Below are positions 40,011 through 48,260 of a DNA stretch of 64,000 bases, piece after piece. Positions within the stretch are counted from its first letter, which is position 1; each line of letters starts with the position of its first letter. This DNA comes from Enterobacter cloacae subsp. cloacae ATCC 13047 (GTDB lineage: Bacteria > Pseudomonadota > Gammaproteobacteria > Enterobacterales > Enterobacteriaceae). The translations under genes were made by a program, and so were the position numbers. The notes under the pieces are model-generated. The model was not told where the DNA came from and ran no database searches. It was given only the letters and a program-made list of their open reading frames with translations. The stretch covers positions 2,852,001 to 2,916,000 of the forward strand of contig NC_014121.1 in assembly GCF_000025565.1 (NCBI RefSeq), in the 5' to 3' direction.

Positions 40011-40336
40011 AGCTCCACCTGTGCTGATATTCCGCCAAAGTCATACGTGCTCGCGGTCACCCATAACCGCTTCTGGCTTTCCTCGCTCACATCCACTGTA
40101 CCCGGCACAATGCGTTCATCCTCTTCAATCAGCAGTTCCAGCTGCGTGAAGATATCTGCGCGTAAAGTCGGGCTACGTTCGCCAACCAGTTGCGTGGCCA
40201 GACCGCTTTCAATAATGCTGTGAATAATGTCTTGCCCAATACTTTTGCGGTTATTACACAGCTCAGGCTCTTTTCCGGTATTCAGAACAAAGTTACCGTT
40301 TTCAATCAGCAGATCGAGGTAAAGCAAATCACTCAT
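40007..40336 (-). CDS. Baseplate protein, DUF2590 / gpW-like
   Basis: 109 residues from the ATG at 40336 (MSDLLYLDLLIENGNF), overlapping the tape-measure stop by 4 bp. The GKEPELCNNRKSIGQDIIHSIIESGL region resembles the gp25/gpW wedge fold. Position directly before gpJ supports a baseplate role. Confidence 0.75.
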   Translation of the reverse strand: MSDLLYLDLLIENGNFVLNTGKEPELCNNRKSIGQDIIHSIIESGLATQLVGERSPTLRADIFTQLELLIEEDERIVPGTVDVSEESQKRLWVTASTYDFGGISAQVEL

Positions 40337-42642
40337 GGGTTTAGCTCCTGCCACTCCTGCAACTGTCCCGGTGAAAGCGTTTCTTTCGGATAGATATTCA
40401 CCGTGTCAATTTTGCGGCTGTTGTCCGTAACAGATTTAGAATTGCTGTTTATGGTTTTACTGATCCCGCCGCGCTCAACGCCTTTAAGCTCCCCACCTGT
40501 TAACAGCACACTGGGGGCAATTGCTGGCGGCGGCTCCGGTAATAACGTGTTTTGCGTTAACTGCTGCGTGATATTCCCGCCATACTCAACCTGTTTTATT
40601 TCAGGTGATGCAATCGCGGCCTGTTCAACCTGTTTAGGATTGAAGGGTATTCCCTTATTTGCTCCCGAACCTGAATCAGCAGCCAGGGCAATATCCACGC
40701 CCGGAATTTTATTCAGCTTTTCAATAATCCAGTTGTACGTTCCGGTAAATGAACCTTTCAGGGTGTCCCACAATTTCCCGAAAACGCCACCGATCACGCT
40801 GGCCATTTTTTCAAAGGACGCGACAGGGGAATTAATATCAAAGGCGTTAACCACATCACCCCAGCCCTCAGTCACGATCCCGAACATCTCGATGACCGTC
40901 TGAATGGAACGATAAACCAGCTCAAATGGAGTCATAACCAGGCCAACCGCACCCGCCACGACACGGCCAAAGGTTTCCCCCGCGCTGGTCACGCCAGCCA
41001 GTTTCTCCCCTGTCATTTGCACCGGGGAAAGCAGGTTGCCAAACCAGCCAAACAGCGTTTTTACGCCGTTCCAGACCCAGCCCACCGCCGTGGCGATACC
41101 GCTGAACAGCCCTTTAAACGGAGTCAGTGCGCCACTGGCCTGGCTGAAACCACTGATAAAACCGCTGACGAACGCCTTTATCGGTTGCCAGAACTTAATG
41201 ACCGCCAGCACCACGCCAGCTATCGCCAGGGCAACGGCCGCAATCGGGGCAATCATCAGTAAAAACGAGGCAGAACCCACACGGGCGGCAATACTTGCTG
41301 CCAGCAGGGTGGCACGTAAACGACGCAATCCGGCAGTAAACAGCTGCGTCACGGCGTTACTGGCGAGCATTGCCAGGCGGTTAAGCCCCAGGAGTCTGGC
41401 CACTGGTGCCAGCACCCTGGTAACACCCATCATCACAAACGCGTGAACACCCATCACAATATTGGCGATGGCTCCCACGGCGGCAAACTCAGCAGTGCCA
41501 GCGCGGCATACCCCACCACACGCGCGATGTTGGGAAACAGCTGCATCCACCGGGCAAAGGTCTGCCCCATATCTGCAAGGCGATTCAGCAGCGGATACAG
41601 CACCGGGATCAGCGTCAGGCCAATGACGGTTTAATGGCCGCAGGATGGCAATAAAGCGATCCCACGGTTTCACCATTCTGGCCGCCATTTCCTGGGTACG
41701 CTTCAGCCCGTCAGCGCCGCCCAGCTCGGTAATATTCCGCTGAAGCAGCGCCACGTTGCCATACAGCTGCTTAACCACCGCTGAACTATCCCCAAAGGCT
41801 TCATCCAGCTCCGCCTGTGCCTTCAGGTTCCCTTCCAGGCTCTTGTCATATTTGCCCTGTAGCTTCGCCAGCATTTCAGGCATGGACAGCATTTTTCCGG
41901 TAGCGTCAGTGAAGGACAGCCCCAGCTTTTTAGCGCCATCGATCGCGCCCGTCATAAAGCCTTCGTAGGCGCTGCTAGCTTCCGTTCCCAGCGTGCGGCT
42001 CAGTTGCCCCAGCACGGCCAGCTGTTCATCCAGCCCGACACCGTAGTTTGTCCCCACGCCGCGCGCGCCTTCCATCAGGTCTTTGATCGTGGCCATTTCC
42101 GCGCCGAACGTCTTGCGCATGTAAACCATCTTTCCGGCCAGCTGTTCAGCAAACTGCACTTTGCCCAGGCGTGCGGCATCAGAGGCAAAGTTACCGAACA
42201 TTTGCCCCATAAACTCCGACGTTTCCGCCGCGGTTGATTTCATGGCAAACGCCAGGACGTTGGCGACTTTGGTCACTTTCGGCAGTTCATTCCCTGTCAG
42301 CCCGGCGATGGCCGCATTGATTGATTCAGTGGACTGAACAAACTGCACCGCGCTGGCTCCGTATGTGGCGCTGAACGTCAGCGCGTCACGCTGGACAGTT
42401 TTAAGCGCAGAATCGTCGATACCTTTTGCGGCCGCCTCATTCAGCGCGTCATACATTTCAATGGCCGGAGACAGCGCGCCTTTGATGGCCATGCCCGTTC
42501 CGGCCAGCGCCAGCACGCCGCCGCCAATCTTCGTAAACGCTGCCGTCGATTTTTCCGCAAAGCCGGTCACATTGTTCTGCACCTGTTTTAACGGGCGGGA
42601 CAATTTATCGATCAGGCTTAATGTAAAATCTAACTGTTTCAT
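40333..42642 (-). CDS. Tail tape measure protein (apparently with three one-base deletions)
   Basis: 769 codons. The N-terminus (KQLDFTLSLIDKLSRPLKQVQNNVTGF) and hydrophobic central segments are typical of P2 gpT-type tape measures. Between 41637 and 41488 the given frame reads Cys/Pro/His-rich nonsense. The next frame over encodes a sensible helix (KTVIGLTLIPVLYPLLNRL...FARWMQLFPNIARVVGYAALALLSFAAVG). Restoring one base each in a G run, an A run (41630-41632) and a T run (41485-41487) gives a continuous normal protein. It is therefore probably a sequencing artefact, or a damaged gene. It starts inside the ATGA overlap with the chaperone extension. Confidence 0.85.
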   Translation of the reverse strand: MKQLDFTLSLIDKLSRPLKQVQNNVTGFAEKSTAAFTKIGGGVLALAGTGMAIKGALSPAIEMYDALNEAAAKGIDDSALKTVQRDALTFSATYGASAVQFVQSTESINAAIAGLTGNELPKVTKVANVLAFAMKSTAAETSEFMGQMFGNFASDAARLGKVQFAEQLAGKMVYMRKTFGAEMATIKDLMEGARGVGTNYGVGLDEQLAVLGQLSRTLGTEASSAYEGFMTGAIDGAKKLGLSFTDATGKMLSMPEMLAKLQGKYDKSLEGNLKAQAELDEAFGDSSAVVKQLYGNVALLQRNITELGGADGLKRTQEMAARMVKPWDRFIAILRPLNRHWPDADPGAVSAAESPCRYGADLCPVDAAVSQHRACGGVCRAGTAEFAAVGAIANIVMGVHAFVMMGVTRVLAPVARLLGLNRLAMLASNAVTQLFTAGLRRLRATLLAASIAARVGSASFLLMIAPIAAVALAIAGVVLAVIKFWQPIKAFVSGFISGFSQASGALTPFKGLFSGIATAVGWVWNGVKTLFGWFGNLLSPVQMTGEKLAGVTSAGETFGRVVAGAVGLVMTPFELVYRSIQTVIEMFGIVTEGWGDVVNAFDINSPVASFEKMASVIGGVFGKLWDTLKGSFTGTYNWIIEKLNKIPGVDIALAADSGSGANKGIPFNPKQVEQAAIASPEIKQVEYGGNITQQLTQNTLLPEPPPAIAPSVLLTGGELKGVERGGISKTINSNSKSVTDNSRKIDTVNIYPKETLSPGQLQEWQELNP

Positions 42643-43090
42643 TCATCGCCTTTAAAAGCAGTGCTTATTCCGTTTGCAACAGCAATACGCATATTTTCCC
42701 ACTGGCGATTATCCAGCCAGACAGCTGCGGCGATATCGTCAATGGAATCTTCCCCGTGGGGTAAATAGTAGCGGCGTAAAATTAAATACTGATCGAGTCC
42801 GTTTCTTTCAATAGCCCGGACTCGCTTTGTCAGTTTTTTACTTCAATTTCCAGCTCTGGCGCGTAAATCTCATTTACCTTGCCAGCCAGCTGCAACGCTG
42901 CACCGGGACGTTTTAAAAGCTCGGCCAGCGCATCTTTACTTTCCGGCTCCACAATACGGGTTAAATAGTTATGCGCCGGGGCAACCTTGTTATCCATCGC
43001 CATTTCATTGATGAATTTGTTATAGGCTGTCTGGTTAGGTGCGAAAACAATTTCTTTACCACATACAACCAGATTAATTTTCTGCTCCAT
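42639..43090 (-). CDS. Tail assembly chaperone, -1 frameshift product (E+E'-like), about 150 residues
   Basis: The 86-residue upstream frame ends GAA GTA AAA AAC TGA. The heptamer A-AAA-AAC (42839-42833) allows a -1 shift into a frame that runs 64 more codons (LTKRVRAIERNGLDQYLIL...) and ends TGA at 42639, overlapping the tape-measure ATG. The spacer is 8 nt. A perfect 8-bp stem (CGAGTCCG, 42824-42817 and 42801-42794 on the minus strand) with a 15-nt loop follows. This is the classic arrangement of long-tailed phage G/GT and P2 E/E' chaperones. Confidence 0.8.
42830..43090 (-). CDS. Tail assembly chaperone, short form (E-like)
   Basis: 86 residues (MEQKINLVVCGKEIVFAPNQTAYNKF...). It lies directly before the tape measure, as tail assembly chaperones do, and ends in the slippery site that gives the longer form. 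In this class the two forms occur in a fixed ratio and coat the tape measure during tail building. Its start overlaps the end of the Rz1-like gene by 17 bp. Confidence 0.82.
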   Translation of the reverse strand: MEQKINLVVCGKEIVFAPNQTAYNKFINEMAMDNKVAPAHNYLTRIVEPESKDALAELLKRPGAALQLAGKVNEIYAPELEIEVKN

Positions 43091-43379
43091 TTAATACACT
43101 CTCTCGTTTGTTTATTTCATCAATCAGCGCGTTATGACGTGCTGCACACACAGAATATAAATCCTGATATTCAATAGCTGGGGCAGCAATATCCGCCCCG
43201 GTATTACCTTTAATGCGCGGAAGATTTTCCGTTGGGCATTTTCGCTTCAGGTTTTCCTGATAAGGTACGCTCGGTATTTTCGACGGTTGCGTTATACATC
43301 CGGATAAAATCATCAGACACGCAAACGTTAGTGAAAACCGGCTTAAGAATTTCCGTCCTGATTTCCTTCGGTCTGCCAC
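43074..43379 (-). CDS. Rz1-like spanin lipoprotein (embedded in and extending beyond Rz)
   Basis: 101 residues from GTG 43379, which has GGAGG nine bases upstream. The lipoprotein signal (FLSRFSLTFACLMILSGC) has its lipobox cysteine near residue 25. It lies in a different frame inside the 3' half of the Rz-like gene and continues past it. Outer-membrane spanin subunits (Rz1, P2 LysC) have this nested layout. It would fuse inner and outer membranes with Rz at the last step of lysis. Confidence 0.72.
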   Translation of the reverse strand: MADRRKSGRKFLSRFSLTFACLMILSGCITQPSKIPSVPYQENLKRKCPTENLPRIKGNTGADIAAPAIEYQDLYSVCAARHNALIDEINKRESVLNGAEN

Positions 43380-43578
43380 TCTCCAGCGCCTCCAGTTTAT
43401 CTTCCAGCTCTCTGGCGGATTCGCTGGCAATCTCCAGCATCGCCTTTTGGGACTTGTTACCCGCAACCTGCGCGGCGGAGTTGATCGCCAGCTCCAGACT
43501 GTCACGCCGCCAGTCAGCGGTCAGCCAGCCCCAGACAAACGCCAGCGCAACCACAACCAGCCACTGGCCGTTTGTCAT
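43210..43578 (-). CDS. Rz-like inner-membrane spanin (LysB-like)
   Basis: 122 residues with one N-terminal membrane anchor (about residues 5-20, WLVVVALAFVWGWL) and a helical periplasmic part (SARELEDKLEALESG). The stop lies within the nested Rz1 gene. It follows the endolysin gene directly (adjacent at 43578), as expected for a lysis cassette. Confidence 0.72.
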   Translation of the reverse strand: MTNGQWLVVVALAFVWGWLTADWRRDSLELAINSAAQVAGNKSQKAMLEIASESARELEDKLEALESGRPKEIRTEILKPVFTNVCVSDDFIRMYNATVENTERTLSGKPEAKMPNGKSSAH

Positions 43579-43919
43579 CAGCGCACCCCGTTATGTTCCA
43601 GGCTGAAGTGATTGCCGTCCGGACGGGATTTAAAGCGGCCTCCCCACGTACCGCCCAGCGATTCCCAGTATTCACCCAGCGGGAGATAATCGGCCGTATT
43701 GGTTTTGTACTGGCCATTCACGAACAGATTAAAATCCACGGCCAGGCGCTGGGTATGCAGACTGTTGGTGATACCGCTGCCCTTTTTAGCATTCAGCGCG
43801 GCCTGTTCCGGCGTGCGGTACGCCTCGCCAAACGTCAGGCGATAGCCGTGCTCTTCAGCCCAGTGGATCAGATTGGCCACCATCACGGTAAACAGCTGCT
43901 GTTTTTCGCTCAGTGTCAC
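43578..43919 (-). CDS. Endolysin, M15-family D-Ala-D-Ala carboxypeptidase / L-Ala-D-Glu peptidase type
   Basis: 113 residues. The zinc motif of M15 peptidases is visible as SLHTQRLAVDFNLF (HxxxxxxD) and GNHFSLEH. It cleaves the peptide part of peptidoglycan for host lysis. It has no signal peptide and therefore depends on the holin encoded just upstream (4-bp overlap). Confidence 0.85.
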   Translation of the reverse strand: MTLSEKQQLFTVMVANLIHWAEEHGYRLTFGEAYRTPEQAALNAKKGSGITNSLHTQRLAVDFNLFVNGQYKTNTADYLPLGEYWESLGGTWGGRFKSRPDGNHFSLEHNGVR

Positions 43920-44212
43920 TTTGTATCTCCTTTACCAAAAATCCCCGTAAAGCCCATTTTGCGCAGCCACGCTTCAACTACATGTTGCCCCGCAATACCC
44001 AGAACGGAACCGAATCCCAGCAAGGCCAGCGGATGAATATCCGGCACGAAATACAACGCCACTCCGGCAATAAGAGACAGCCCGCCGCCGACAATGACGC
44101 GCCCCAGAACCAGGCGGGGTGTTATCGTTTCATTGCTGTTCAGCAACTTCCCCAGGGCAATCATCGCTCCCATCAACGCCAGCGCAATAAACCCCTTTTC
44201 ATACTCCTGCAT
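43916..44212 (-). CDS. Phage holin
   Basis: 98 residues with three hydrophobic helices (about 8-25, 37-58, 62-80) and a charged C-terminus (KMGFTGIFGKGDTK). Its place before the endolysin and the size match class I holins of HP1-like phages. It opens the inner membrane to release the endolysin. Confidence 0.78.
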   Translation of the reverse strand: MQEYEKGFIALALMGAMIALGKLLNSNETITPRLVLGRVIVGGGLSLIAGVALYFVPDIHPLALLGFGSVLGIAGQHVVEAWLRKMGFTGIFGKGDTK

Positions 44213-44221
44213 CCCTGCCCC

Positions 44222-44677
44222 TTACCCGATCAGGTTTTCCGTGGCTTCCGCTTCCAGATACGGAACGCCGTTGATGTTTACGAACTTTGGACTGGTCACA
44301 AAATATTTGATTTTGTGCGTGGCCACGCTGCCACCCTTTGGATCAACATCCAGCAGGTTACTCAACTGAAGTTTGCAGCCGAACGTCTCCACCTTGACTT
44401 CCTCGCTACCCGCTTTGGCATAGAAGAGAAAATCCACTGGCTCAATACCGCGCCAGGAACCCGCCGAACGTGCTTTTGCCGTCAGCACACTCAGCACTTT
44501 GGAACTGACTTCAATTTCACCCTCTGCGGCCACATCACCGTCAACGTGGCCATCCGGCACGCCACGGGTCTGCGCGGCGGCGCTGTTGTCCGTGATATCG
44601 AGAGAAATTTTCTCGATGTGGATCAGATCGCCGTCAACGTAAGTATCAAACGACATTCCCGAAATACGCTTACTCAT
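44222..44677 (-). CDS. Tail tube protein (DUF2597)
   Basis: 151 residues (MSKRISGMSFDTYVDGDLIHIEKISLDI...), the DUF2597 family that takes the place of P2 FII as major tail tube in HP1/K139-like phages. It follows the sheath gene with a 4-bp overlap. Confidence 0.85.
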   Translation of the reverse strand: MSKRISGMSFDTYVDGDLIHIEKISLDITDNSAAAQTRGVPDGHVDGDVAAEGEIEVSSKVLSVLTAKARSAGSWRGIEPVDFLFYAKAGSEEVKVETFGCKLQLSNLLDVDPKGGSVATHKIKYFVTSPKFVNINGVPYLEAEATENLIG

Positions 44678-45801
44678 GCGGCGGCCTCCAGGCTGGCATC
44701 CAGTAACAGACTAATGGTGATTTGCAGCGGCACTTCCCAGGTGCGCACCACAATGTAAATTTCCACCGCCTTTTTATTTTTCCAGACAATGGTCACATCA
44801 CCATCCTGCGGCGGCTTCACTTCGCCGGGGAATGAAACCCCGTTGATGTTTGCTGCCGTGGACATTTCACGCAGCGGCTTCGCAAACAGCGTCTGGTGTG
44901 CGGCAATACTGCCCGGCGTGCTGTTAAGCGAACGGTCTGCAATTTTGCCAATGGCCAGCAGACGCACCCGGCGTGCGGCTTTATCTGCCACGCGCAGCGT
45001 TTCGATGGACTGATAATCGCCCCCTTCCACGTCCAGCGTGCGGCCGTCTGACCAGTAGAACCCGTCATAGTCCGGATACCACATCGGCACGCTGAAGCGC
45101 TGCGCCTCCAGAGCCTGAAGCGTGGCCAGTTCCAGCACCGCCCCTGTGCCATCCAGCGGCAATTCATCGCTGCCCAGACTGACCAGCGCCCCCGTTTTCA
45201 CACGTGCCGGGCTGTCCGCCACGGTGACGGCACGGCTGCACAGACGGCCAGCCAGCACGCCCGGTTCATTTCCCCATAGCCGGGGAACCAGCTGCACCGC
45301 TTTTTCCGCAATGCCGTCCTGAAGGGTGGACATACGCGCAAGGTAATCCGCCTGTCCCTCTTCATCCTGCATTCCCTGTGTGGCCAGAATGAACCACACC
45401 CAGCGGCCGTATTTAGCGATCAGATCCGCACGCAGCGTAATGGCCTGGTTAATCTCCGCCTTTGTGGAAATGTCATTGCACAGCACCACGCCTTCAACAG
45501 AGCACGACACCTGTGCGGCCAGCACCGCTTTAACCCACGCATCCGGCTCGCTGTCAGCGGCCAGCACATGGACGAACCCCCACCAGTTCTGGCCAGCATT
45601 CGACACTGCCGCCAGCACATCCCGCTTTAACTGGCTGTCAGCCTCACCCAGAAGCTCATCAAAATCGCTCTGGGTGTTTACAGCCAGGGTCTTGCCTGTA
45701 TTTTTGGTTCCCGTACCGATAAACAGCACCGTGCGTTCCACCTCATTGGTTTCACCCAGTAGCTGGTTTACCTGGTTAACGGTCACATTTGGCCAGGTCA
45801 T
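44674..45801 (-). CDS. Tail sheath protein (DUF2586)
   Basis: 375 residues (MTWPNVTVNQVNQLLGETNEVERTVLFIGTG...), of the DUF2586 family that is the contractile sheath of HP1-like phages. It forms the outer contractile cylinder. It is coupled to the tube and to gpS-like genes by 4-bp overlaps. Confidence 0.87.
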   Translation of the reverse strand: MTWPNVTVNQVNQLLGETNEVERTVLFIGTGTKNTGKTLAVNTQSDFDELLGEADSQLKRDVLAAVSNAGQNWWGFVHVLAADSEPDAWVKAVLAAQVSCSVEGVVLCNDISTKAEINQAITLRADLIAKYGRWVWFILATQGMQDEEGQADYLARMSTLQDGIAEKAVQLVPRLWGNEPGVLAGRLCSRAVTVADSPARVKTGALVSLGSDELPLDGTGAVLELATLQALEAQRFSVPMWYPDYDGFYWSDGRTLDVEGGDYQSIETLRVADKAARRVRLLAIGKIADRSLNSTPGSIAAHQTLFAKPLREMSTAANINGVSFPGEVKPPQDGDVTIVWKNKKAVEIYIVVRTWEVPLQITISLLLDASLEAAA

Positions 45802-46505
45802 GTTCTCCCCCTGATATCCTGCGCATTCACATCCCAGCCAAAGCCGATGGCCTGAAGCTGGCGTGCCAGCGCCTTGTTAAAGTCTTCATCACCCATCCCC
45901 AGAAATACGCGGGAAGGGAGATCGATAGTCCAGCTCGTTTTTACGGCCTTGCCGCTTAACTTCCTGATTAGCAATCCCGCCTGTGCGTATGGCATTTCGC
46001 TGGTTATTTCCCGGATAGTGGGCTTTTTCCAGCGCTTCCCCCTGCGCACCCGGTAGCCCAGCGCACGCAGTTTTTTTCCCTGCGCAGCGGTGGCCGTCTT
46101 TCCCGCCTGTGCCTTCCCTGGCTGGCTGGCACGACTCACACGAACGCGCATACCGTTCTGCTGCGAATACCCCACGGTGCCAGCGGGTACAGGCGTTTCC
46201 CCGTTCCGGTATCCGCCACCCTGCAAGTAAATCCGCACGGCCTGAATTTCAGGCATCTCCCGGATATGCAGCAGTTTCGGCATATTGCGCAGCATCTTGC
46301 CTTTGCGCTTCGTTTTGCGCCCTTCCCAGCCTTCCCCGTCCGGCGTTTCCTGGTTCCGCACGTTGCGTTTGGCGGCGGCAATAACGCCATATTTCGCCAT
46401 TCGCCACAGCAGCCGCTGCCGTTTTTTGGGTGGCAGCTCCATGCTGGCCAGCGCCTTTTTCAGCTCCGCCAGCTGGCGCTTGTTAAGCTCCCCTCCGGCA
46501 ATCAC
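45798..46505 (-). CDS. Tail completion / virion morphogenesis protein, gpS-like
   Basis: 235 residues, strongly basic, of the phage virion morphogenesis (gpS) family. It has the RQRLLWRMAKYGVIAAAKRNV start region and a PSRVFLGMGDEDFNKALARQLQ ending typical of gpS. It joins tail to head together with the gpR-like protein. Confidence 0.82.
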   Translation of the reverse strand: MIAGGELNKRQLAELKKALASMELPPKKRQRLLWRMAKYGVIAAAKRNVRNQETPDGEGWEGRKTKRKGKMLRNMPKLLHIREMPEIQAVRIYLQGGGYRNGETPVPAGTVGYSQQNGMRVRVSRASQPGKAQAGKTATAAQGKKLRALGYRVRRGKRWKKPTIREITSEMPYAQAGLLIRKLSGKAVKTSWTIDLPSRVFLGMGDEDFNKALARQLQAIGFGWDVNAQDIRGRT

Positions 46506-47008
46506 GACGCATCGCCCACAGGCGCCCCGGATTCATCCACGCCGTAAACCGTTGCCGTCAGCGCCGTCCAGATCTCCGGCTCAACCAGAGACCAGCGCTT
46601 TCCCTGCCAGGGGATTAATCCCTTTTCGTCCTCGCGGATCACCAGCTCTTCCGCCATGGGAACCGTCAGGACAATATCGGCGGTTTCTTCATCGGCCACC
46701 GACACATCCCACTGCGGATCGGCCTCCGTTACCCCGATTTCCTCCAGCAGTTCCCTGTCTGCCTCATCGAGCCAGGCAGCCATCAGCGACATAAGCAGCT
46801 GCGGCGGGCACAGGCGATACGGGAAACGCTCCCAGCTCAGTACCGCGTCATAGCGGATCACCGCCTGGCGGTACTGCCCCAGCCCCAAATCCTTTGCAGC
46901 CGGTACGAACTCCATTTCATCCACGACGCTGCCAAAAGCCTTCATCGCACGGGCTGGCACGTTGCTGGTAAAGAACGCCGTCAGGTTTTCAAGCTGTGTC
47001 TGGTTCAT
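46502..47008 (-). CDS. Tail completion protein, gpR-like
   Basis: 168 residues, acidic, located between the gpL-like head gene and gpS with 4-bp overlaps on both sides, the same order as L-R-S in P2-type phages. It contains SWERFPYRLCPPQLLMSLMAAWL, which resembles gpR proteins. Confidence 0.7.
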   Translation of the reverse strand: MNQTQLENLTAFFTSNVPARAMKAFGSVVDEMEFVPAAKDLGLGQYRQAVIRYDAVLSWERFPYRLCPPQLLMSLMAAWLDEADRELLEEIGVTEADPQWDVSVADEETADIVLTVPMAEELVIREDEKGLIPWQGKRWSLVEPEIWTALTATVYGVDESGAPVGDAS

Positions 47009-47457
47009 ACCTTCTTCACCGTTGCCCTTTTCAACCCCTTCATGCGGCGGATCACAACTGACGCCTCTGCCAGCAATCCGGCGCGGGTTTCCGTGCTTTC
47101 CTGGCCAGGGTGAGAGTCACGCCGCCCAACGGTGGCAAACTCCCCCAACAGGTCAGCTTTTGCCCTGGCAAAAACCGCCTTCATGTACTGCGCACAGAGG
47201 GCGTTTAACTCCCCCATCCGTGCCCCCGGCGCGTCCCCTGCGCTCAGAACCCCTTTTGCCTTCCAGCTGGCTTCCACTTTTTCCAGCTCCGCATTCACCT
47301 CCGCCACGGCCACAAGCAGCGCCTGGGCAGCGGTGTCCGCCTCAACATCAGCCGGGATCGCTCGCTGTGCCTGAAAGTCCTTCAGGTTCAGGTCTGGCCA
47401 GAATCCTTCGTTTTTTAGCGGCTCGTCCTGATAATCAAGCGGCTTTCCACTAAACAT
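47005..47457 (-). CDS. Head completion/stabilisation protein, gpL-like
   Basis: 150 residues from the ATG at 47457 (MFSGKPLDYQDEPLKN); GGGGGAG precedes it. Similar to P2 gpL, with FWPDLNLKDFQAQRAIPADVE. It fills the head portal vertex after DNA packaging. Confidence 0.8.
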   Translation of the reverse strand: MFSGKPLDYQDEPLKNEGFWPDLNLKDFQAQRAIPADVEADTAAQALLVAVAEVNAELEKVEASWKAKGVLSAGDAPGARMGELNALCAQYMKAVFARAKADLLGEFATVGRRDSHPGQESTETRAGLLAEASVVIRRMKGLKRATVKKV

Positions 47458-47555
47458 GGCTCCCCCGAAAAAATAGGCGGGCTGTCCGGTTTCCACGGCG
47501 CAGCTTCACATAGTGTTTCTGCCCTCCACCGCGCCCGCCTGGCTTGCGGTAGTCT

Positions 47556-48257
47556 TTAACCCTGCGTCAGTTTTCGGATACGTGCGGCGATGGTCTGCCG
47601 CTGCGTTTTAACGCCGATTTTCAGGTAATACTGTTCTGCGGTGGCCAGCAGCTGATCGGCTTTCTGAAGTGTTTCCACATCGTCCACACCCGCAGCTGTT
47701 TTCTGGCCATCCTCACCGCGCAGCAGCTGCAACCCGGCGAACTTGTACCATTTCGCTGTCACCTGCTCATGCAGCCGCCACCGGGTGGCCACGTTCTCAA
47801 ACGTGCGTGAAAAATACGGTTCAATGCTTTCCCCGCGCCCCGCAGACTCCTCCGCCCAGGCCAGCATCGTATCGGCCACGAACGTTGGAAAATTGCTGCG
47901 CAGCCGTTCCGGTGTGGCCTGTTGCTGAGTAATAGCGATATCTGCCCATTCCAGCGCCTTATCCAGATCGCCCACGTCAAACAGCCAGATCACGCACCAC
48001 GCCAGAACCGGATTGGCATACACCTGGCCGCTGGCCAGATACGCTTCCACTGTCGGAACCCATTTCGGCAGCAGAACATTGCGCTTATGCTCAATACGAT
48101 CAGCAATCAGCGGCAGGCTCCGCACCTGTTCCACGTCTGTTTCCAGCGCCTTAATCAGCAGATGCATGCTTTCCGTGGTGCCAACGGCCAGGCTCTGCTT
48201 CAGCTTTTGTTCCATCGCAATGCGCTGGTTATGACGCTGCGCGGGTGAAAGAGACAT
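47556..48257 (-). CDS. Terminase small (endonuclease) subunit, gpM-like
   Basis: 233 residues of the P2 gpM family (SLSPAQRHNQRIAMEQKLKQSL...LPKWVPTVEAYLASGQVYANPVL). It cuts at cos with the gpP-like ATPase. It is 3 bp after the capsid gene. The 98-bp gap to gpL holds no obvious feature. Confidence 0.87.
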   Translation of the reverse strand: MSLSPAQRHNQRIAMEQKLKQSLAVGTTESMHLLIKALETDVEQVRSLPLIADRIEHKRNVLLPKWVPTVEAYLASGQVYANPVLAWCVIWLFDVGDLDKALEWADIAITQQQATPERLRSNFPTFVADTMLAWAEESAGRGESIEPYFSRTFENVATRWRLHEQVTAKWYKFAGLQLLRGEDGQKTAAGVDDVETLQKADQLLATAEQYYLKIGVKTQRQTIAARIRKLTQG

Positions 48258-48260
48258 TGA

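Noticed and set aside
43380..43505. Upstream extension of the Rz1-like frame
   Set aside because: Would add an Arg/Trp-rich stretch before the lipoprotein signal; the GTG at 43379 with GGAGG fits better.
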